Part shown: in pieces, positions 17,872 to 26,692 of the stretch | Numbering within the stretch: the stretch's first letter is position 1 | How the letters are laid out: each line of letters opens with the position of its first letter | Source: Variovorax paradoxus | Lineage (GTDB): Bacteria; Pseudomonadota; Gammaproteobacteria; Burkholderiales; Burkholderiaceae_C | Assembly: GCF_009498455.1 (NCBI RefSeq) | Contig: NZ_CP045644.1 | Location: 2,917,001 to 2,981,000, forward strand | Reading direction: 5' to 3' | Length of the DNA stretch: 64,000 nt | Translations under genes and position numbers: made by a program | The notes under the pieces: generated by a model | What the model was told of the DNA's origin: nothing | The model's input: only the letters and a program-made list of their open reading frames with translations | Databases searched by the model: none

Positions 17872-19233
17872 TCAGCCGAGCCAGCGCCCCACGCGGGCCG
17901 TGTCGGCCAGCTGCCAGACGCGCTCGCACAGCGCCTTTGCTTCGTCGGCCGTCGCGCCTTCGCCGTAGTGCGCGAGGCGCTGCATCTTGTCCTCGATCTC
18001 GGCGCGGCTCAGGCTGTTGCCGGGGTCGCCCTTGGGCTCGTCGACGCGGCCAGTCAATGTGCGGCCGTCGGTGGTGTGCACGCTGACCTTGCCGATCCAG
18101 CGCGCGGGGTAGGCGGTGTCGACCTCGTCGTCGAGCGCCATCGTCACCTTCTCGCGGAAGGCCGAGACCTCGGGCGAGAGAAAGTCGCGGTCGAACTCGC
18201 CCAGGCCCGCGCGGCCGTGCACGGCGATGAGGCCCAGCACCGTGCCCATCGAGAACTTGCCCTGGTGCACCGTGGCTGGCACCGTCACGCGGCCCAGCAC
18301 GTCGATGGCGCCTTGGTGCACATGGGTCGTGACCTGGGAAACATCCGCCGGCGTGAGCTGGTTCTGTTCCATCACCTGCAGCAGCGCGTCGGCGGCCGGG
18401 TGCGTGTGGCGACAAGAGGCGTGGTACTTGAACGAGGTTTCGGCCAGCGTCCAGCGCGTGCCCAGGCCGTCGGTGAGCTTCGCCGGATCGGCGTCGCTCG
18501 ACATGCCCACGCCCAGCCCCTGCGCGCCTTCGAGGATTTTTGCCGCACCCGTGAATCCGTCCTGCGCGAGGTAGGCCGACATCAACCCGCTGGCCGCCGC
18601 GTGCGCGCAGTGCAGCTGTTTCGAATCGGCGGCGTCGCGCAAGAACTCCCACACACCGGCCGACTGCGTGCCGGCCGAGCCGAAGGCATGCAGCATCTGC
18701 TGCGACGACAGCTCGAGCAGCCGGCCCACCGCCGCGGCTGCTGCGAGCGTGCCCGCCGTCGCCGTGGTGTGGAAGGTGCGGTAGTGCGATCGGCCCAGGA
18801 ACTCGCCGACGCGGATGCCGACCTCGTAGCCTGCGACCACGGCCGTCAGCAGCTGCGCGCCGCTGGCACCGATGCTCTGCGCCACGGCCAGTGCGGGTGC
18901 GATGACCACTGCGGCCGGGTGGAACACCGAGCCGTTGTGCACGTCGTCCTGCTCCACGTAGTGCGAGGCCGCCGCGTTGACCAGCGCTGCGAACAGCGGC
19001 GAGCTGGTGCGCCGCGAAGTGAGGATTTCGCTCGGCCCGTCAGCGGGGCCCATCATCTGCGCGAAGCGCTCGATGCTGCGTATCGGCCGCGCGGTGCGGG
19101 CCGCGAGCACCGAGCCGAGCCAGTCGAGCATCAGGTCCTCGGTGCGGCGCAGCACGGGCGCGGGAATGTCGGCGAACTTCAGCTCGGCGGCGAAGGTCGC
19201 GAGCACCTTGCTGGGGTGGTCGATGGCGTTCAT
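17872..19233 (-). CDS. MmgE/PrpD family protein
   Basis: A 453-residue protein of the 2-methylcitrate dehydratase / cis-aconitate decarboxylase / iminodisuccinate epimerase superfamily. Typical segments are DLMLDWLGSVLAARTARP near the N-terminus, SHYVEQDDVHNGSVFHPA and EVGIRVGEFLG in the core, and ETSFKYHASCRHTHPAADAL in the later lid region, where conserved Lys and His residues lie. The start chosen is the ATG at 19233 (MNAIDHPSKVL), 10 nt after the acyl-CoA dehydrogenase stop. The in-frame extension to 19284 would overlap that gene. The likely role is dehydration, hydration or epimerisation of a carboxylic acid in the cluster's pathway. Confidence 0.88.
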   Translation of the reverse strand: MNAIDHPSKVLATFAAELKFADIPAPVLRRTEDLMLDWLGSVLAARTARPIRSIERFAQMMGPADGPSEILTSRRTSSPLFAALVNAAASHYVEQDDVHNGSVFHPAAVVIAPALAVAQSIGASGAQLLTAVVAGYEVGIRVGEFLGRSHYRTFHTTATAGTLAAAAAVGRLLELSSQQMLHAFGSAGTQSAGVWEFLRDAADSKQLHCAHAAASGLMSAYLAQDGFTGAAKILEGAQGLGVGMSSDADPAKLTDGLGTRWTLAETSFKYHASCRHTHPAADALLQVMEQNQLTPADVSQVTTHVHQGAIDVLGRVTVPATVHQGKFSMGTVLGLIAVHGRAGLGEFDRDFLSPEVSAFREKVTMALDDEVDTAYPARWIGKVSVHTTDGRTLTGRVDEPKGDPGNSLSRAEIEDKMQRLAHYGEGATADEAKALCERVWQLADTARVGRWLG

Positions 19234-19243
19234 GTGCAGTCCT

Positions 19244-20407
19244 TCAGAACGAGCGTGGCAAGCCGAGCATGTGTTCGGCGACATAGCTCAGGATCAGATT
19301 CGTCGAGATCGGCGCCACCTGGTACAGCCGCGTCTCGCGGAACTTGCGCTCGATGTCGTATTCGCACGCAAAGCCGAAGCCGCCGTGGAACTGCAGGCAC
19401 GCATTGGCCGCCTCCCAGCTCGCCTTGGCCGCGAGGTACTTCGCCATGTTGGCCTGTGCGCCGCAGGGCTGGCGCGCGTCGAACAGGCGGCAGGCCTCGT
19501 AGCGCATCAGGTTGGCGGCCTCGGTCTCGATGAAGGCTTCGGCAATCGGAAACTGCACGCCCTGGTTCTGCCCGATGGGACGGCCGAACACCACGCGGTC
19601 CTTCGTGTAGGCCGTCACCTTGTCGATGAACCAGTAGCCGTCGCCGATGCACTCGGCGGCGATCAGCGTGCGCTCGGCATTGAGGCCATCGAGGATGTAC
19701 TTGAAGCCCTGGCCTTCCTCGCCGATCAGGTTCTCGGCCGGGATCTCGAGGTTCTCGAAGAACAGCTCGTTGGTCTCGTGGTTCACCATGTTCAGGATGG
19801 GGCGCACGGTCATGCCCTTGCCGATGGCCTCGCGCAGGTCGACGATGAAGATCGACATGCCTTCCGATTTCTTCTTCACGTCCGCCAGCGGCGTGGTGCG
19901 CGCCAGCAAAATCATCAGGTCCGAATGCTGGATGCGCGAGATCCACACCTTCTGCCCGTTGATGACATAGCGGTCGCCCTTCTTCACGGCGGTGGTCTTG
20001 ATCTTCGTGGTGTCGGTGCCGGTGGTCGGCTCGGTCACGCCCATCGACTGCAGGCGCAAGTCGCCGCTGGCGATCTTCGGCAGGTACTGGCGCTTCTGCG
20101 CCTCGCTGCCGTGGCGCAGCAGCGTGCCCATGTTGTACATCTGGCCGTGGCAGGCGCCCGAGTTGCCGCCGCAGCGGTTGATCTCTTCCATGATCACCGA
20201 GGCTTCGGTCAGGCCCAGCCCCGAGCCGCCGTATTCCTGCGGAATCAGTGCGGCCATCCAGCCGGCCTTGGTGAGTGCGTCGACGAACTCGGCGGGGTAG
20301 CCGCGCGCCTCGTCGACCTTGCGGAAGTACTCGTTGGGAAACTGCGCGCACAGGTCGCGCACGGCGTCGCGGATGTCGGGGAAACGGTTGTCGGTGGCGA
20401 TCATCAT
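19244..20407 (-). CDS. Acyl-CoA dehydrogenase
   Basis: A 387-residue FAD-dependent acyl-CoA dehydrogenase. The N-terminal helical domain includes ALIPQEYGGSGLGLTEASV. The middle domain has QSMGVTEPTTGTDTTKIKT and INGQKVWISRI. The C-terminal domain includes YTKDRVVFGRPIGQNQGVQF and FHGGFGFACEYDIERKFRE. The usual 'YEGT' with the catalytic glutamate is replaced by LYQVAPISTNLI, so the base may lie elsewhere, as in isovaleryl-CoA dehydrogenase-type members. It starts at ATG 20407 (a second ATG follows immediately). It sits 5 nt from the citryl-CoA-lyase-like gene and 10 nt from the MmgE/PrpD gene, so these form one operon. Confidence 0.9.
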   Translation of the reverse strand: MMIATDNRFPDIRDAVRDLCAQFPNEYFRKVDEARGYPAEFVDALTKAGWMAALIPQEYGGSGLGLTEASVIMEEINRCGGNSGACHGQMYNMGTLLRHGSEAQKRQYLPKIASGDLRLQSMGVTEPTTGTDTTKIKTTAVKKGDRYVINGQKVWISRIQHSDLMILLARTTPLADVKKKSEGMSIFIVDLREAIGKGMTVRPILNMVNHETNELFFENLEIPAENLIGEEGQGFKYILDGLNAERTLIAAECIGDGYWFIDKVTAYTKDRVVFGRPIGQNQGVQFPIAEAFIETEAANLMRYEACRLFDARQPCGAQANMAKYLAAKASWEAANACLQFHGGFGFACEYDIERKFRETRLYQVAPISTNLILSYVAEHMLGLPRSF

Positions 20408-20412
20408 GTGCT

Positions 20413-21195
20413 TCAGTCCTGGCGGGGGCCGCCTGCTTCTTTTTCGACGCGTTGCCAGATCTCGATGGCCATCGGGTCGTCGATCTCTTCGAGGATGTGG
20501 CCCACGAGGCCGATGGCGCGCGCCATCACGCCGAAGCCGCGAATGATCTTCCATGGAAAGCCGAACTCGGCGGCAATGGCGCCGATGGCACCGGTCGCGT
20601 TGATCGGCAGCGACTTGCCCGACACGCGCTCGGCCTCTTCCTGCACCGCCTGCATCAGCGCGACGTAGTGGCTGGAGAGGCCGTTCTCGGCCGCGATCTG
20701 GAACAGGCGCGGCGTGCGCGGGTCGATCGGCTTGTGCAGCGGATGGCCCAGCCCCGGCACGATGATCTTGCGCGCGCGGTGGTCGGCCACGATGTCCTTG
20801 GCCATGTCGGCCAGCGGACGACTCGGCTTCTCGCCGAAGGGAATGGCCTCGTAGAGCATCTTCGCGGCGCCTTCGGTGCTGCCCACGAACACGCTGCCCA
20901 GCCCGCACAGGCCGGCGGCCACGGCGGCCTGCAGGGCTTCGGGTGCGCCGGCGTAGGTGAGCCGAGCGGCCAGCGCGCTCGGCGTGACGCCGTGCTCCAC
21001 CAGCGTGACGACGATGGCGTTGAAGGTCACGGATTCCTGCGGCGTCGGGATGCGGCCCGTCAGCTCCAGGAAGGCCATGTCGCCCAGGTTGAGGTGGCCG
21101 AGGATTTCCGAGGGCAGGTCGCGCCCGCGCACGGTGATCTTGTCGGGCGTGCTGTGGCCGAGGTCGGTGTGCAGGGATTTCTTGATCTTTGTCAT
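20413..21195 (-). CDS. Citryl-CoA lyase / citrate synthase-family protein
   Basis: A 260-residue protein of the citrate synthase superfamily in its short, citryl-CoA-lyase-like form. Seen are the N-terminal ITVRGRDLPSEILGHLNLGD, LVEHGVTPSALAARLTYAGA with a conserved His, VPGLGHPLHKPIDPRTPRLF carrying the second His, and GAIGAIAAEFGFPWKIIRGF near the end. At about 260 residues it lacks much of the large domain of true citrate synthase. Such proteins make or break a C-C bond between an acyl-CoA and a keto-acid. The ATG at 21195 was preferred to an upstream frame extension (to 21231). It heads the reverse operon and is divergent from the fused dehydrogenase gene. Confidence 0.82.
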   Translation of the reverse strand: MTKIKKSLHTDLGHSTPDKITVRGRDLPSEILGHLNLGDMAFLELTGRIPTPQESVTFNAIVVTLVEHGVTPSALAARLTYAGAPEALQAAVAAGLCGLGSVFVGSTEGAAKMLYEAIPFGEKPSRPLADMAKDIVADHRARKIIVPGLGHPLHKPIDPRTPRLFQIAAENGLSSHYVALMQAVQEEAERVSGKSLPINATGAIGAIAAEFGFPWKIIRGFGVMARAIGLVGHILEEIDDPMAIEIWQRVEKEAGGPRQD

Positions 21196-21256
21196 GGCTG
21201 CAAATCTATCCCCGCGCGTGCGATCGGCCACTCAGTGATTGCCAAACCCTCCCTTC

Positions 21257-21266
21257 CGCAATTGCG
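21257..21266. promoter_or_regulatory. Palindrome in the divergent promoter region
   Basis: CGCAATTGCG is a perfect 10-bp dyad in the 144-nt region between the divergent lyase-like gene and the fused acyl-CoA dehydrogenase gene. Its position is suitable for a regulator acting on both units, such as one of the two LysR proteins of the cluster. Function is inferred from location only. Confidence 0.35.
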
Positions 21267-21339
21267 AATGCCCTGCGGCGGGGTCTTCGGGCACGCTGCG
21301 ACTCGTCATTGCAACGGAACAGAAAAGGCAGACAGCGCG

Positions 21340-23676
21340 ATGGATTCCGACTCACTTTTGGCCGTGCGCGAAGCGGCGCTCGACTACTTCACCCGCAGCG
21401 GCGCCACCGCGCGGCGCCGTGCCCGCACCGAACGTCCGGAGGCCGACGAGGCGCAAGGTTGGGGCGAGATCGCGGCCCTCGGCTGGCCCGGCATGCTGGC
21501 GCCCGAAGCGGCCGGCGGCCTCGCGCTGGGGCTCGACGGCGCTGCAGAAATCCTGCGTGCGGCCGGCGAGCACGCAGCGCCCGAGCCGCTGTTGGCCGTC
21601 GCGGGCCTGAGCGCGCTGCTGCTGGCGCGGCTCGACTCGCCGGCGGCGCGTGCCTTGCTGGCCGAACTGGTCGCGGGCCGCAGCCTGCCCGCGCTGGCCT
21701 GGCAGGAAAGCGCCGGCGACCTCAGCGCCGTGCCGCTGGCCTGCGGCTGCGAAGCGCGCGCGGGTCATGTGGGCGGCGTTCTGTTGCAAGGCGACAAGCT
21801 CATGGTGCTGCCCGGCGCCGCCGCCAGCGGCTGGTTGGTGTCGGCGCGCGGCGAGGACGACGCCGTGCTGCTGTGGGTGCCGCGCGGCACAGAGGGCGTG
21901 AGCGAGACGCTCGTACCGCTGGTCGATGGCAGCCAGGCAGCGAACCTCCGCTTCGAAGAGGTCGTGCTGCCGGCCGACGCCGTGCTGGCCAGCGGGCCGG
22001 CCGCGCAGGAGGCCCTGCGCCAGGCGCTCGCCGCCGGACAAATCCTGCAGGCCGCCGAGCTGCTCGGCGCGGGGCAGGCGATGCTGGCGCAGACGCTGGC
22101 CTACCTTCGCACGCGCTCGCAGTTCGGCAAGCCCATCGGCAGCTTCCAGGCGCTGCAGCACCGCAGCGTCGACATGTTCATCCACCTCGAAGTGGCGCAG
22201 GCCACGCTCAACGAAGTGCTGGCGCTGGTGGGCGACGGCACGATGCCTTCTGACCGGCTCGAAGCCGAAGCCAGCCGCGTCAACGCGCGTTGCACGGCTG
22301 CTGCGTTGCAAGCGTCGCGCGCGGCGGTGCAGCTGCATGGGGCCATCGGCTACACGCAGGAGTGCGACCTGAGCCTGTTCTACAAGCGCGTGCTGTGCCT
22401 GTCGGCATGGCTGGGCAATGCCACGGCGCACCAGCGCCGCCATGCCGCGCTGACGGGCGAAGCCGAAGCTGCTGCGAGTGGTGCAGCGGCCTGGCATGGC
22501 GAGTTCCTGGCGCGCACCACCGACTGGTCCACGGTGCCCGAGGCCGAGTTCCGCCGCATGGTGCGTGGCTTCCTGCAGCAGCGGTATCCGGCGCAGTTGC
22601 GCTACCTCTCGCACCGCGCGCGCTGGAGCGAGATGCGCGACTGGTACCTCACGCTCTCGGCGCAGGGCTGGATCGCGCCGGCCTGGCCGCAGTCGCATGG
22701 CGGCATGGGTCTGCCGGCCGACAAGCTCATCGCCTGGATCGAAGAGCTGGAGCAGCACGGCGTGGCGCGCGCGCCCGACCAGGGCATCGTGATGATCGGG
22801 CCGCTGCTGATCCAGCACGGCACGCCCGAACAGCAGCAGCGCTTTCTGCCGCGGATCCTGAGCGGCGAGCACGTGTGGTGCCAGGGCTATTCGGAGCCCA
22901 ATGCCGGCTCCGACCTGGCCGGCCTGCGCACCGAGGCGGTGGCGGGGCGCGATGCGCAGGGCGATCACTTCGTCGTCAACGGCCAGAAGATCTGGACCAC
23001 GCTCGCACAAGATGCCAACCACATCTTCATGCTCGTGCGCACCGACAAGGGCGCGCGCAAGCAGGAAGGCATCAGCTTCCTGCTGTGCGACCTGCGCACG
23101 CCGGGCGTCACGGTGCGGCCCATTCACACGCTGGCGGGCGAGCCCGAGTTCTGCGAAGTGTTCTTCGACAACGTGCGCGTGCCGGCCGACCAGCTCGTGG
23201 GCCAGCTGCACGGCGGCTGGACGATCGCGAAGGCGCTGCTGGGCTTCGAGCGCATCTTCCTGGGCAGCCCCAAGCAGTCGCAGTACGCGCTGGGCCAGCT
23301 CGCGCGGCTCGGGCAGGCACGGCGGCTGTTTGCCGACCCGGTGTTTGCACAGCGCTTCGCGGCGCTGCGGCTCGACGTGCTCGACCTGTCGGCCGCGTAC
23401 ACGGACTTCGCCAACATCGTGCGCGCGGGCAAGCCGCTGCCCGCGTCGGTGTCACTGCTGAAGATCTGGGCCAGCGAGACGTACCACCGCATCGGCGCCT
23501 TGCTGGTCGAGGCCGGCGAAGAGCAGGGCGCGGTCGCAGGCGACCAGCTGCTCGACGGCCAGAGCTTCAACGTGCTCTCGCCGCTCATCGGCTCCACCGC
23601 CGCAATGATCTACGGCGGCACGAACGAGATCCAGCGCAACATCCTCGCGCGGCAAGTTTTGGACTTGCCGGCCTGA
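21340..23676 (+). CDS. Two-domain (fused) acyl-CoA dehydrogenase
   Basis: A 778-residue protein made of two acyl-CoA dehydrogenase units. Residues 1-385 form a diverged unit; its C-terminal helical bundle has YLRTRSQFGKPIGSFQALQH and AIGYTQECDLSLFYKR. Residues 390-778 form a fuller unit with WCQGYSEPNAGSDLAGLRTE, VVNGQKIWTTLAQDANH and, near the end, IYGGTNEIQRNILARQ. The first unit lacks an obvious FAD/substrate loop comparable to the second, so it may be structural. The ATG at 21340 begins MDSDSLLAVREAALDYF. It heads a unit with a Bug gene and a CoA ligase gene and probably acts on the CoA ester made by that ligase. Confidence 0.87.
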   Translation: MDSDSLLAVREAALDYFTRSGATARRRARTERPEADEAQGWGEIAALGWPGMLAPEAAGGLALGLDGAAEILRAAGEHAAPEPLLAVAGLSALLLARLDSPAARALLAELVAGRSLPALAWQESAGDLSAVPLACGCEARAGHVGGVLLQGDKLMVLPGAAASGWLVSARGEDDAVLLWVPRGTEGVSETLVPLVDGSQAANLRFEEVVLPADAVLASGPAAQEALRQALAAGQILQAAELLGAGQAMLAQTLAYLRTRSQFGKPIGSFQALQHRSVDMFIHLEVAQATLNEVLALVGDGTMPSDRLEAEASRVNARCTAAALQASRAAVQLHGAIGYTQECDLSLFYKRVLCLSAWLGNATAHQRRHAALTGEAEAAASGAAAWHGEFLARTTDWSTVPEAEFRRMVRGFLQQRYPAQLRYLSHRARWSEMRDWYLTLSAQGWIAPAWPQSHGGMGLPADKLIAWIEELEQHGVARAPDQGIVMIGPLLIQHGTPEQQQRFLPRILSGEHVWCQGYSEPNAGSDLAGLRTEAVAGRDAQGDHFVVNGQKIWTTLAQDANHIFMLVRTDKGARKQEGISFLLCDLRTPGVTVRPIHTLAGEPEFCEVFFDNVRVPADQLVGQLHGGWTIAKALLGFERIFLGSPKQSQYALGQLARLGQARRLFADPVFAQRFAALRLDVLDLSAAYTDFANIVRAGKPLPASVSLLKIWASETYHRIGALLVEAGEEQGAVAGDQLLDGQSFNVLSPLIGSTAAMIYGGTNEIQRNILARQVLDLPA

Positions 23677-23720
23677 GCGATGTGAGCGACCGAAGACATA
23701 CACAAAAGGAGACAACGCTC

Positions 23721-24716
23721 ATGCAATCCCTCGACCTCTTTTCGCGCCGCCATCTCATGGCCGCGCTGGCGGGCAGCGCGGCGCTCGCTGCACTGCCGCA
23801 CCGGGCCTTCGCGCAGCAGCAGCAGCCGCTGCCGCCGCTCATCAAGCTGGTGGTCGGCTATTCCGCCGGCGGGCCGGTGGACGGCGCCGCGCGCCTGCTT
23901 GCGCCCGCGCTGGGCCAGGAACTGGGCACGCAGGTGATCGTCGACAACCGGCCTGGCGCGGCCGGTTCGCTCGGCGGCAACGCCGTCGCCAAGGCGCCGC
24001 CCGATGGCGCGATGCTGTTCTTCGCCGCGAGCCCGACCATCACCATCAACCCGAACGTGCAGCGCAGCATGCCCTTCGATCCGATGAAGGACCTCACGCC
24101 CCTGGCGCCGCTGGTCGACTACACCAACGTGCTCGTGGTCAACAACGACCTGCCGGTGCGCAACGTGGGCGAGCTGCTGGCGTATGCGAAGGCCAAGCCC
24201 GGCAAGCTGTTCTACGGCTCGGCGGGCGTGGGCGCGTCCAACCACCTGTGCGGCGCACTGCTCGAGAAGATGAGCGGCCTGCAGCTCACGCACGTGCCGT
24301 ACAAGGGCAGCGCGCCGGCGTTGGCCGACGTGATGGCCGGCACCGTGCCGATGATGTTCGACATCATCGCCACCTCGCGACCCTTCATCCAATCGGGCAA
24401 GCTGCGCGCGCTGGCCGTCACCTCGCGCCAGCGCAACCGCATGCTGCCCGACGTGCCGACCATGATCGAGTCGGGCGTGCCCGGCTACGACGTGGGCGGC
24501 TGGTTCGGCCTGTACGGCCCGGCGCGCATGGACCCGGCGCTGGTCGCGCGCGTGAATGCCGCGGCGCAGAAGATGCTGGCGCGCGAAGACATCGCGCACC
24601 GCCTGCGCGAGCAGGGCTACGACGTCTGGACGGGCGCACCGGAGGTGCTGGGCACCAAGGGCGTGTCGGACCGCAAGCTGTGGGCGAGCGCGTCCAAGGG
24701 CATCGAGGCGGAATAG
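23721..24716 (+). CDS. Bug family periplasmic binding protein (TctC-like)
   Basis: A 331-residue TTT-type solute-binding protein. The signal peptide has SRRHLMAALAGSAALAAL and cleavage near AFAQ (about residue 32); the twin Arg suggests possible Tat export. Family motifs are IKLVVGYSAGGPVDGAARLL, VIVDNRPGAAGSLGGNAVAK and LTHVPYKGSAPALADVMAGT. It lies 44 nt after the fused dehydrogenase gene, with ribosome-binding site AAAAGGAGA, and 3 nt before the CoA ligase gene. That arrangement suggests the captured carboxylate is the ligase substrate. Confidence 0.92.
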   Translation: MQSLDLFSRRHLMAALAGSAALAALPHRAFAQQQQPLPPLIKLVVGYSAGGPVDGAARLLAPALGQELGTQVIVDNRPGAAGSLGGNAVAKAPPDGAMLFFAASPTITINPNVQRSMPFDPMKDLTPLAPLVDYTNVLVVNNDLPVRNVGELLAYAKAKPGKLFYGSAGVGASNHLCGALLEKMSGLQLTHVPYKGSAPALADVMAGTVPMMFDIIATSRPFIQSGKLRALAVTSRQRNRMLPDVPTMIESGVPGYDVGGWFGLYGPARMDPALVARVNAAAQKMLAREDIAHRLREQGYDVWTGAPEVLGTKGVSDRKLWASASKGIEAE

Positions 24717-24719
24717 CCG

Positions 24720-26228
24720 ATGCAGCCCTCACGCATTCATCACCTGCTCGAAGACCGCGCCGCCCGCACGCCGGAGGCGGTGTTCCTGTACGAACTCGGC
24801 GGCACCACCACCTATGGCGCGCTGCAGGCCATGGTCGAGACCGCTGCGAACGACCTGCTCGCCGCCGGCGTGCGGCCCACCGACCGCGTGCTGCTGGTGG
24901 CCGAGAACTGCGCCGCCCACATCGCGCTGCTGCTGGCCTGCAGCCGTGTGGGCGCGTGGTCGTGCGGTGTCAACGCGCGCATGTCGCCGGGCGAGATCGC
25001 CGCCATTGCCGAGCGTGCCGACGCGCGGCTGTGCGCCTTCACCACCGATGCGTCCGATGCCGCGCGCACGCACGCGCAGCGCGCGTCGGCGGTACCGGCC
25101 ACGCTGCCCGGCGTGATGTTCACCGCCGCGCGCGCCGACGCCCGCCCCGAGCCCGACGCGGCACTGGCCGATGCCGCCGCGATCATCTTCACGTCGGGCA
25201 CCTCAGGCACGCCCAAGGGTGTGATGGTGTCGCACCGCGGGCTGCTGCACTTCGGCCGCGTGTCGGCGGCGGTGCGCGCGCTCGACACGCACGACCGCGT
25301 CTACGCCTTCCTGCCGATGACGCACATCTTCGGCATCGGCACCGTGTTGATGGCCGCGCTCACGGGCGGGGCCGCGCTGGTGCTGCGCGCCAGCTTCTCG
25401 CCGGCCGACATGCTCGAGGCGCTGGCGCACGGCCAGGTGTCGAACCTGCTCGGGCCGCCGACGATGTACGCGCGGCTGCTCGCGCACATCGAGGCGCAGC
25501 AACTGGCGCCGCGCTTTCCGAACCTGCGCTACGTGTACACGGGCTCCGCGCCGCTCGACCCGGCGCTCAAGCAGCGCGTGGAGCAGCGCTTCGGCCAGCC
25601 GCTGCACTACGGCTACGGGCTCTCGGAGTACGCGGGCTCGGTGTTCCTCACGCGCACCGAGGCGCCGCGCGCCGACACGTCGGCGGGCTACGTGGTCGAG
25701 GGCGGCGAGGGGCGCATCGTCACGGCCGAGGGCGCCGAAGCTGCACCAGGCGACACCGGCGAGATCTGGCTGCGCGGCCCGGGCCTGATGCTGGGCTACT
25801 TCCGCGACGCGGCCGCCACGGCGCAGGTGATGCGCCCGGGTGGCTGGTACGCCACCGGCGACCTCGGCCGGTTCGACGCCGACGGCGCGCTGTTCGTGGT
25901 CGGGCGGCTCAAGGAAATGATCATCCGCTCGGGCTTCAACGTGTACCCGGCCGAGGTCGAGGCGGTGATCGGCCGCTTTGCCGGCGTGCACCTGTGCGCC
26001 GTGGTCGGCGTGCCCGAGGCCGACGGCAACGAGCAGATCGTCGCGTTCGTCGAGCTGAACCCGGGCGCGTCGCTCGACGAGGCGGCCTTGCGCGCGCACC
26101 TGGCCGAGCACCTGTCGCCTTACAAGCGGCCGGCGCGCATCGAGGTGATCGACGCGATGCCGACCACGGCCAACGGCAAGCTGCTCAAGCGGGAGTTGCA
26201 GGCGCGGGCGCGCGCTGCCATGTCCTGA
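24720..26228 (+). CDS. Acyl-CoA synthetase (AMP-dependent synthetase/ligase)
   Basis: A 502-residue ANL-superfamily enzyme that activates a carboxylic acid to its CoA thioester through an acyl-adenylate. The P-loop-like core motif is TSGTSGTPKGVMV (about residues 158-170), then YGLSEYAGS, ATGDLGRFDADG, and the hinge region GRLKEMIIRSGFNVYPAEVE. The catalytic lysine is in TTANGKLLKREL near the C-terminus. It starts 3 nt after the Bug gene stop and ends the operon. The closest familiar types are long-chain/malonyl- or aryl-CoA ligases; substrate specificity cannot be assigned from these motifs. Confidence 0.9.
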   Translation: MQPSRIHHLLEDRAARTPEAVFLYELGGTTTYGALQAMVETAANDLLAAGVRPTDRVLLVAENCAAHIALLLACSRVGAWSCGVNARMSPGEIAAIAERADARLCAFTTDASDAARTHAQRASAVPATLPGVMFTAARADARPEPDAALADAAAIIFTSGTSGTPKGVMVSHRGLLHFGRVSAAVRALDTHDRVYAFLPMTHIFGIGTVLMAALTGGAALVLRASFSPADMLEALAHGQVSNLLGPPTMYARLLAHIEAQQLAPRFPNLRYVYTGSAPLDPALKQRVEQRFGQPLHYGYGLSEYAGSVFLTRTEAPRADTSAGYVVEGGEGRIVTAEGAEAAPGDTGEIWLRGPGLMLGYFRDAAATAQVMRPGGWYATGDLGRFDADGALFVVGRLKEMIIRSGFNVYPAEVEAVIGRFAGVHLCAVVGVPEADGNEQIVAFVELNPGASLDEAALRAHLAEHLSPYKRPARIEVIDAMPTTANGKLLKRELQARARAAMS

Positions 26229-26256
26229 AGCGCATCGGCACGCGCTTCGGACTTTT
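26227..26256 (+). terminator. Possible terminator after the CoA ligase gene
   Basis: GAAGCGC (26227-26233) pairs with GCGCTTC (26242-26248), overlapping the ligase stop codon, and is followed by GGACTTTTCC. A second palindrome CACGGGCGC/GCGCCCGTG lies at 26261-26278. The short T run makes this a weak candidate. Confidence 0.35.
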
Positions 26257-26339
26257 CCTGCACGGGCGCGCGCCCGTGTCCTCTAACGGAGGGCGCGATC
26301 GGGTGCCATGGTGAAAGCATCTACCGAGGAGATCTTTCC

Positions 26340-26519
26340 ATGGCCGATGACCTGAGCAAGCGCGGACCGCAGGATGCGAGCCGCATCAACGTCAATGAAC
26401 TCCACGAGGTCCGCTACTGGACCCAGACGCTGGGCGTCACCGAGGCGCAGCTGCGCTCGGCCGTCGCGGCGGCGGGGGTCGAGGTGAAGGACGTGCGCGC
26501 GTACCTCGGCAAGCCCTGA
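26340..26519 (+). CDS. DUF3606 domain protein
   Basis: A 59-residue protein beginning MADDLSKRGPQDASRINVNE and ending DVRAYLGKP. The pattern 'RG.qDasRINvne.hEvryWt..lGvt...L..aV...G' is the DUF3606 signature, a small family common in soil proteobacteria and often stress-associated. Function is unknown. The ATG at 26340 is preceded by GAGGAGATC, a good ribosome-binding site. It is encoded alone between the ligase gene and a histidine-kinase-like gene. Confidence 0.8.
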   Translation: MADDLSKRGPQDASRINVNELHEVRYWTQTLGVTEAQLRSAVAAAGVEVKDVRAYLGKP

Positions 26520-26692
26520 GCGCATGGCGGCGCACATCGCAGGACGGGCGTAGGCAGGCTCCTACAGCCGCGGCGCGGAGCGGGCACGATACTCGTGGGC
26601 TTGTTTCCCGCCATCAGGAATCTTCCCTTGACCGTGTGTCCTGCCGCCTCCCGCCTTGCGGGCCGCGTGCCCTTGCGGGCCGCCGCACCGCA

